Positions 62,447-64,000 of a DNA stretch of 64,000 bases are shown in pieces. How positions within the stretch are numbered: position 1 is the stretch's first letter; each line of letters opens with the position of its first letter. The notes under the pieces are model-generated. The model saw only the letters and a program-made list of their open reading frames with translations, did no database searches and was not told where the DNA came from. This DNA comes from Glaciimonas sp. PCH181 (GTDB lineage: Bacteria; Pseudomonadota; Gammaproteobacteria; Burkholderiales; Burkholderiaceae_D), in assembly GCF_003056055.1 (NCBI RefSeq), contig NZ_PYFP01000001.1, positions 434,001 to 498,000 on the forward strand. Reading direction: 5' to 3'. The translations under genes were made by a program, and so were the position numbers.

Positions 62447-63298
62447 ATGCAAAATGAACAACCTATTACGCATGCAGTAATTTTATTACACGGTTTATGC
62501 GGCTCGGCACTGGAAATGGGATCAATTCCCAAAGCGCTCAGGAAAAATGGTTGTGCAGTGATTGAGCTGGTCATACCCGACTATTCGGCAGGGCATGTTG
62601 ATGCCAGCATCACGCCCAATTGGGAAGATTGGTGTGCATTCGTCGAAAGTGAAATTTCCCGCCTGAAGGTGAATTTTAAGACAGTGTCTATTTGCGGCTT
62701 GAGCATGGGCGCGACTTTAGCGCTGGCCGTGGCGTCCCGCAGTAACGAGTTGATCGCCATCGTGGCGCTATCCCCTGTGCTGAGATATGACGGCTGGTCG
62801 ATCCCTTGGTATCAGCATCTAATGAAGCTTCCGTTTTTGTTGGGGTATAAAAATTGGTCGCACAAGGAAAGTGACCCATTTGGGATAAAAAATTTCGATA
62901 TGCGTAGACGAGTGGCGAACGCGCTCAAAAAAGATGGCGTCGCGGCCGTTGGCGCGGCAGCTATCCCGGCAAGGCAACTGCATGCCGCACAAAAAATGAT
63001 GGGTTATGTGCGCAATTCGCTTAAGCAAGTGAAAACGAATATTCTGGTGATCCATGCCATCGATGACGAAACCGCTTCACCCAAAAATCCAGAGCTAATT
63101 TTGGAGCATGTTAGTTCAGAAATGCGCAAAATAATTTGGCTGGGAGATTGTTATCATATTATTACTGTCGATAACGAACGTGAAATCGTCACCAACGAAA
63201 CGGTCCATTTTTTAAAGAAAAATATTGAGATGCATATTAATGACATGTCCTACAGAGACTTACAAAATAAATCTCCGTTAAAAGATCGACGTGGTTAA
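62447..63298 (+). CDS. Alpha/beta hydrolase (carboxylesterase/monoglyceride lipase-like)
   Basis: A 283-residue alpha/beta hydrolase. It has VILLHGLCGSALEMG (oxyanion), the nucleophile in ICGLSMGATLALAVA, the acid probably in VIHAIDDETASPKN and His in GDCYHIITVD. I use the ATG at 62447, which has GGAAG five bases before; 62435 and further upstream ATGs are also in frame. It resembles bacterial carboxylesterases of the Est30 type. It has no signal peptide, so it is cytoplasmic. The substrate is unknown. Confidence 0.85.
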   Translation: MQNEQPITHAVILLHGLCGSALEMGSIPKALRKNGCAVIELVIPDYSAGHVDASITPNWEDWCAFVESEISRLKVNFKTVSICGLSMGATLALAVASRSNELIAIVALSPVLRYDGWSIPWYQHLMKLPFLLGYKNWSHKESDPFGIKNFDMRRRVANALKKDGVAAVGAAAIPARQLHAAQKMMGYVRNSLKQVKTNILVIHAIDDETASPKNPELILEHVSSEMRKIIWLGDCYHIITVDNEREIVTNETVHFLKKNIEMHINDMSYRDLQNKSPLKDRRG

Positions 63299-63379
63299 TT
63301 TTTGCTAATCGTGCTTGAATCAGCTTAAATAACTAGGTAATGCCCAATATTATCTAGTATTAATTATTTGAAAACTGTA

Positions 63380-63835
63380 ATGAAATTAAAAAACTCTAGA
63401 ACGTGGAAGCAAAGCGGTATTCATTCAGTGTCCATCTGTTTTGTCGGATTTGCTATCGCATTTTGTCTACGTTATGTGTTGAATTCAGCATTGGATGAAT
63501 CCATGTCTATGCTATTTTTCTCGATGAATTGTATCGTCATGGCGTATTTCTTTGGCTTCTGGCACTCCACGGGACTATTGGCGATTAGCTTACCCACGGC
63601 GTTTTTCTTTTTCAGAAAGCCCTATTATTTCTTTGATGGTATTGCTATGAAGGATGCTTATATCGTTATTGTTTATGTAAGTATCATTTTGTTGGCCTCA
63701 TGGATAATCGAATGGTTGCAACGCGAGCGTTATGCTGCCGTTTTGCAGCAAAGGGTTTCTGAGACGCGCTATCAATTGTTGATTGAATCTGACCAAGCCA
63801 GACGTGTCGAACATGCCAGAAATGCGGCCGAGTAA
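63380..63835 (+). CDS. DUF4118 membrane protein without kinase domain
   Basis: A 151-residue protein with four hydrophobic segments (HSVSICFVGFAIAFCLRYVL, MLFFSMNCIVMAYFFGF, GLLAISLPTAFFFF, YIVIVYVSIILLASWII) that match the DUF4118 module found in KdpD-type sensor kinases. It is followed only by a short coiled-coil tail (QRERYAAVLQQRVSETRYQLL) that ends at a stop where a histidine kinase domain would be expected. It could be a truncated sensor or a stand-alone membrane protein. Confidence 0.7.
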   Translation: MKLKNSRTWKQSGIHSVSICFVGFAIAFCLRYVLNSALDESMSMLFFSMNCIVMAYFFGFWHSTGLLAISLPTAFFFFRKPYYFFDGIAMKDAYIVIVYVSIILLASWIIEWLQRERYAAVLQQRVSETRYQLLIESDQARRVEHARNAAE

Positions 63836-63929
63836 ATAGCTTTTGTGCGCGCAGAGTGCGTCATGTCGAATTAGGCGCATTCTTTTATTCTTTTCCATTT
63901 TTTGCTTTGATAGATTTCGGAGACCTAAT

Positions 63930-64000
63930 ATGAAAACCAGCGCCCGTAACCAATTTCACGGCAAGGTTAGCCACATTAAGACCGGTGCCGTCAACGATGA
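63930..64000 (+). CDS. TOBE/Mop molybdate-binding protein, N-terminus (partial)
   Basis: The ATG at 63930 follows CGGAG (63918-63922). The first 23 residues (MKTSARNQFHGKVSHIKTG, then AVNDE) match the start of small Mop-type TOBE-domain proteins that bind molybdate. The gene continues beyond the window. Confidence 0.7.
   Translation, partial: MKTSARNQFHGKVSHIKTGAVND

Overview
The window looks like chromosomal DNA of a Gram-negative betaproteobacterium, most likely order Burkholderiales and close to the Oxalobacteraceae. The reasons are a porin of the Burkholderiales Omp32 type, an EpsL/EpsE/EpsD/EpsA/EpsF/EpsG exopolysaccharide set typical of beta-proteobacteria, and moderate GC with AT-rich promoter regions. 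This placement is inference from protein style; no rRNA or other marker gene is present. No tRNA, rRNA, CRISPR array or intact insertion sequence was seen.

Region 1 (1-6.9 kb) is a tightly coupled operon: the end of one and all of a second peptide-type ABC transporter ATPase, two paralogous SfnB/DszC-type flavin oxidoreductases, a periplasmic binding protein and a four-domain rhodanese. Together they suggest uptake and desulfurisation of an organosulfur compound. Region 2 (6.9-7.7 kb) is decayed DNA: a fused MFS/esterase relic and a hairpin repeat. Region 3 (7.7-11.4 kb) has a LysR regulator divergent from a HAD hydrolase and a D-threo-3-hydroxyaspartate dehydratase-like PLP enzyme, then an ElaA-type acetyltransferase.

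Region 4 (11.5-28.2 kb) is a large catabolic island, all on the + strand: MFS transporter, SDR, cupin, alpha/beta hydrolase, IclR regulator (frameshifted at a T7 run), a second SDR with a non-canonical active site, ThDP enzyme, aspartate dehydrogenase, aldehyde dehydrogenase, extradiol-type VOC dioxygenase, FAD monooxygenase, two small unknown proteins, Rieske oxygenase, RidA, VanB-type reductase and a porin. The inventory fits ring hydroxylation, ring cleavage, deamination and side-chain processing of a nitrogen-containing aromatic; the substrate cannot be read from sequence. The promoter regions of the MFS gene and of the SDR-led operon share exact 11-, 13- and 14-base words, which suggests common control, probably by the IclR protein.

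Region 5 (28.2-47.8 kb) starts with a PAP2 phosphatase and a 1.15-kb gene-free stretch, then a co-oriented exopolysaccharide locus: outer membrane EpsL, phosphoglucosyl transferase, an unknown secreted protein, EpsD, Wza-like EpsA, Wzz-like EpsF, EpsG, Wzy-like polymerase, GT4 transferase, GH5 glucanase, Wzx flippase, GT26 transferase, ManC, a VirK/YbjX protein and a GumK-like transferase. The transferase set matches the logic of xanthan/acetan assembly (glucose-P primer, second glucose, mannose, glucuronate). No exosortase gene is present although the Eps proteins are those of exosortase-B loci.

Region 6 (47.8-64 kb) is mixed. It holds relics of an amino-acid ABC ATPase and of transhydrogenase pntB, a LysR/VOC pair, small proteins, a DUF899 protein, a divergent RcsB-like regulator and RcsC-like hybrid kinase with HPt domain, cytochrome b561, agmatine deiminase, a subtilase autotransporter with four 39-base repeats, an alpha/beta hydrolase, a DUF4118 membrane protein and the start of a TOBE/Mop molybdate-binding protein.
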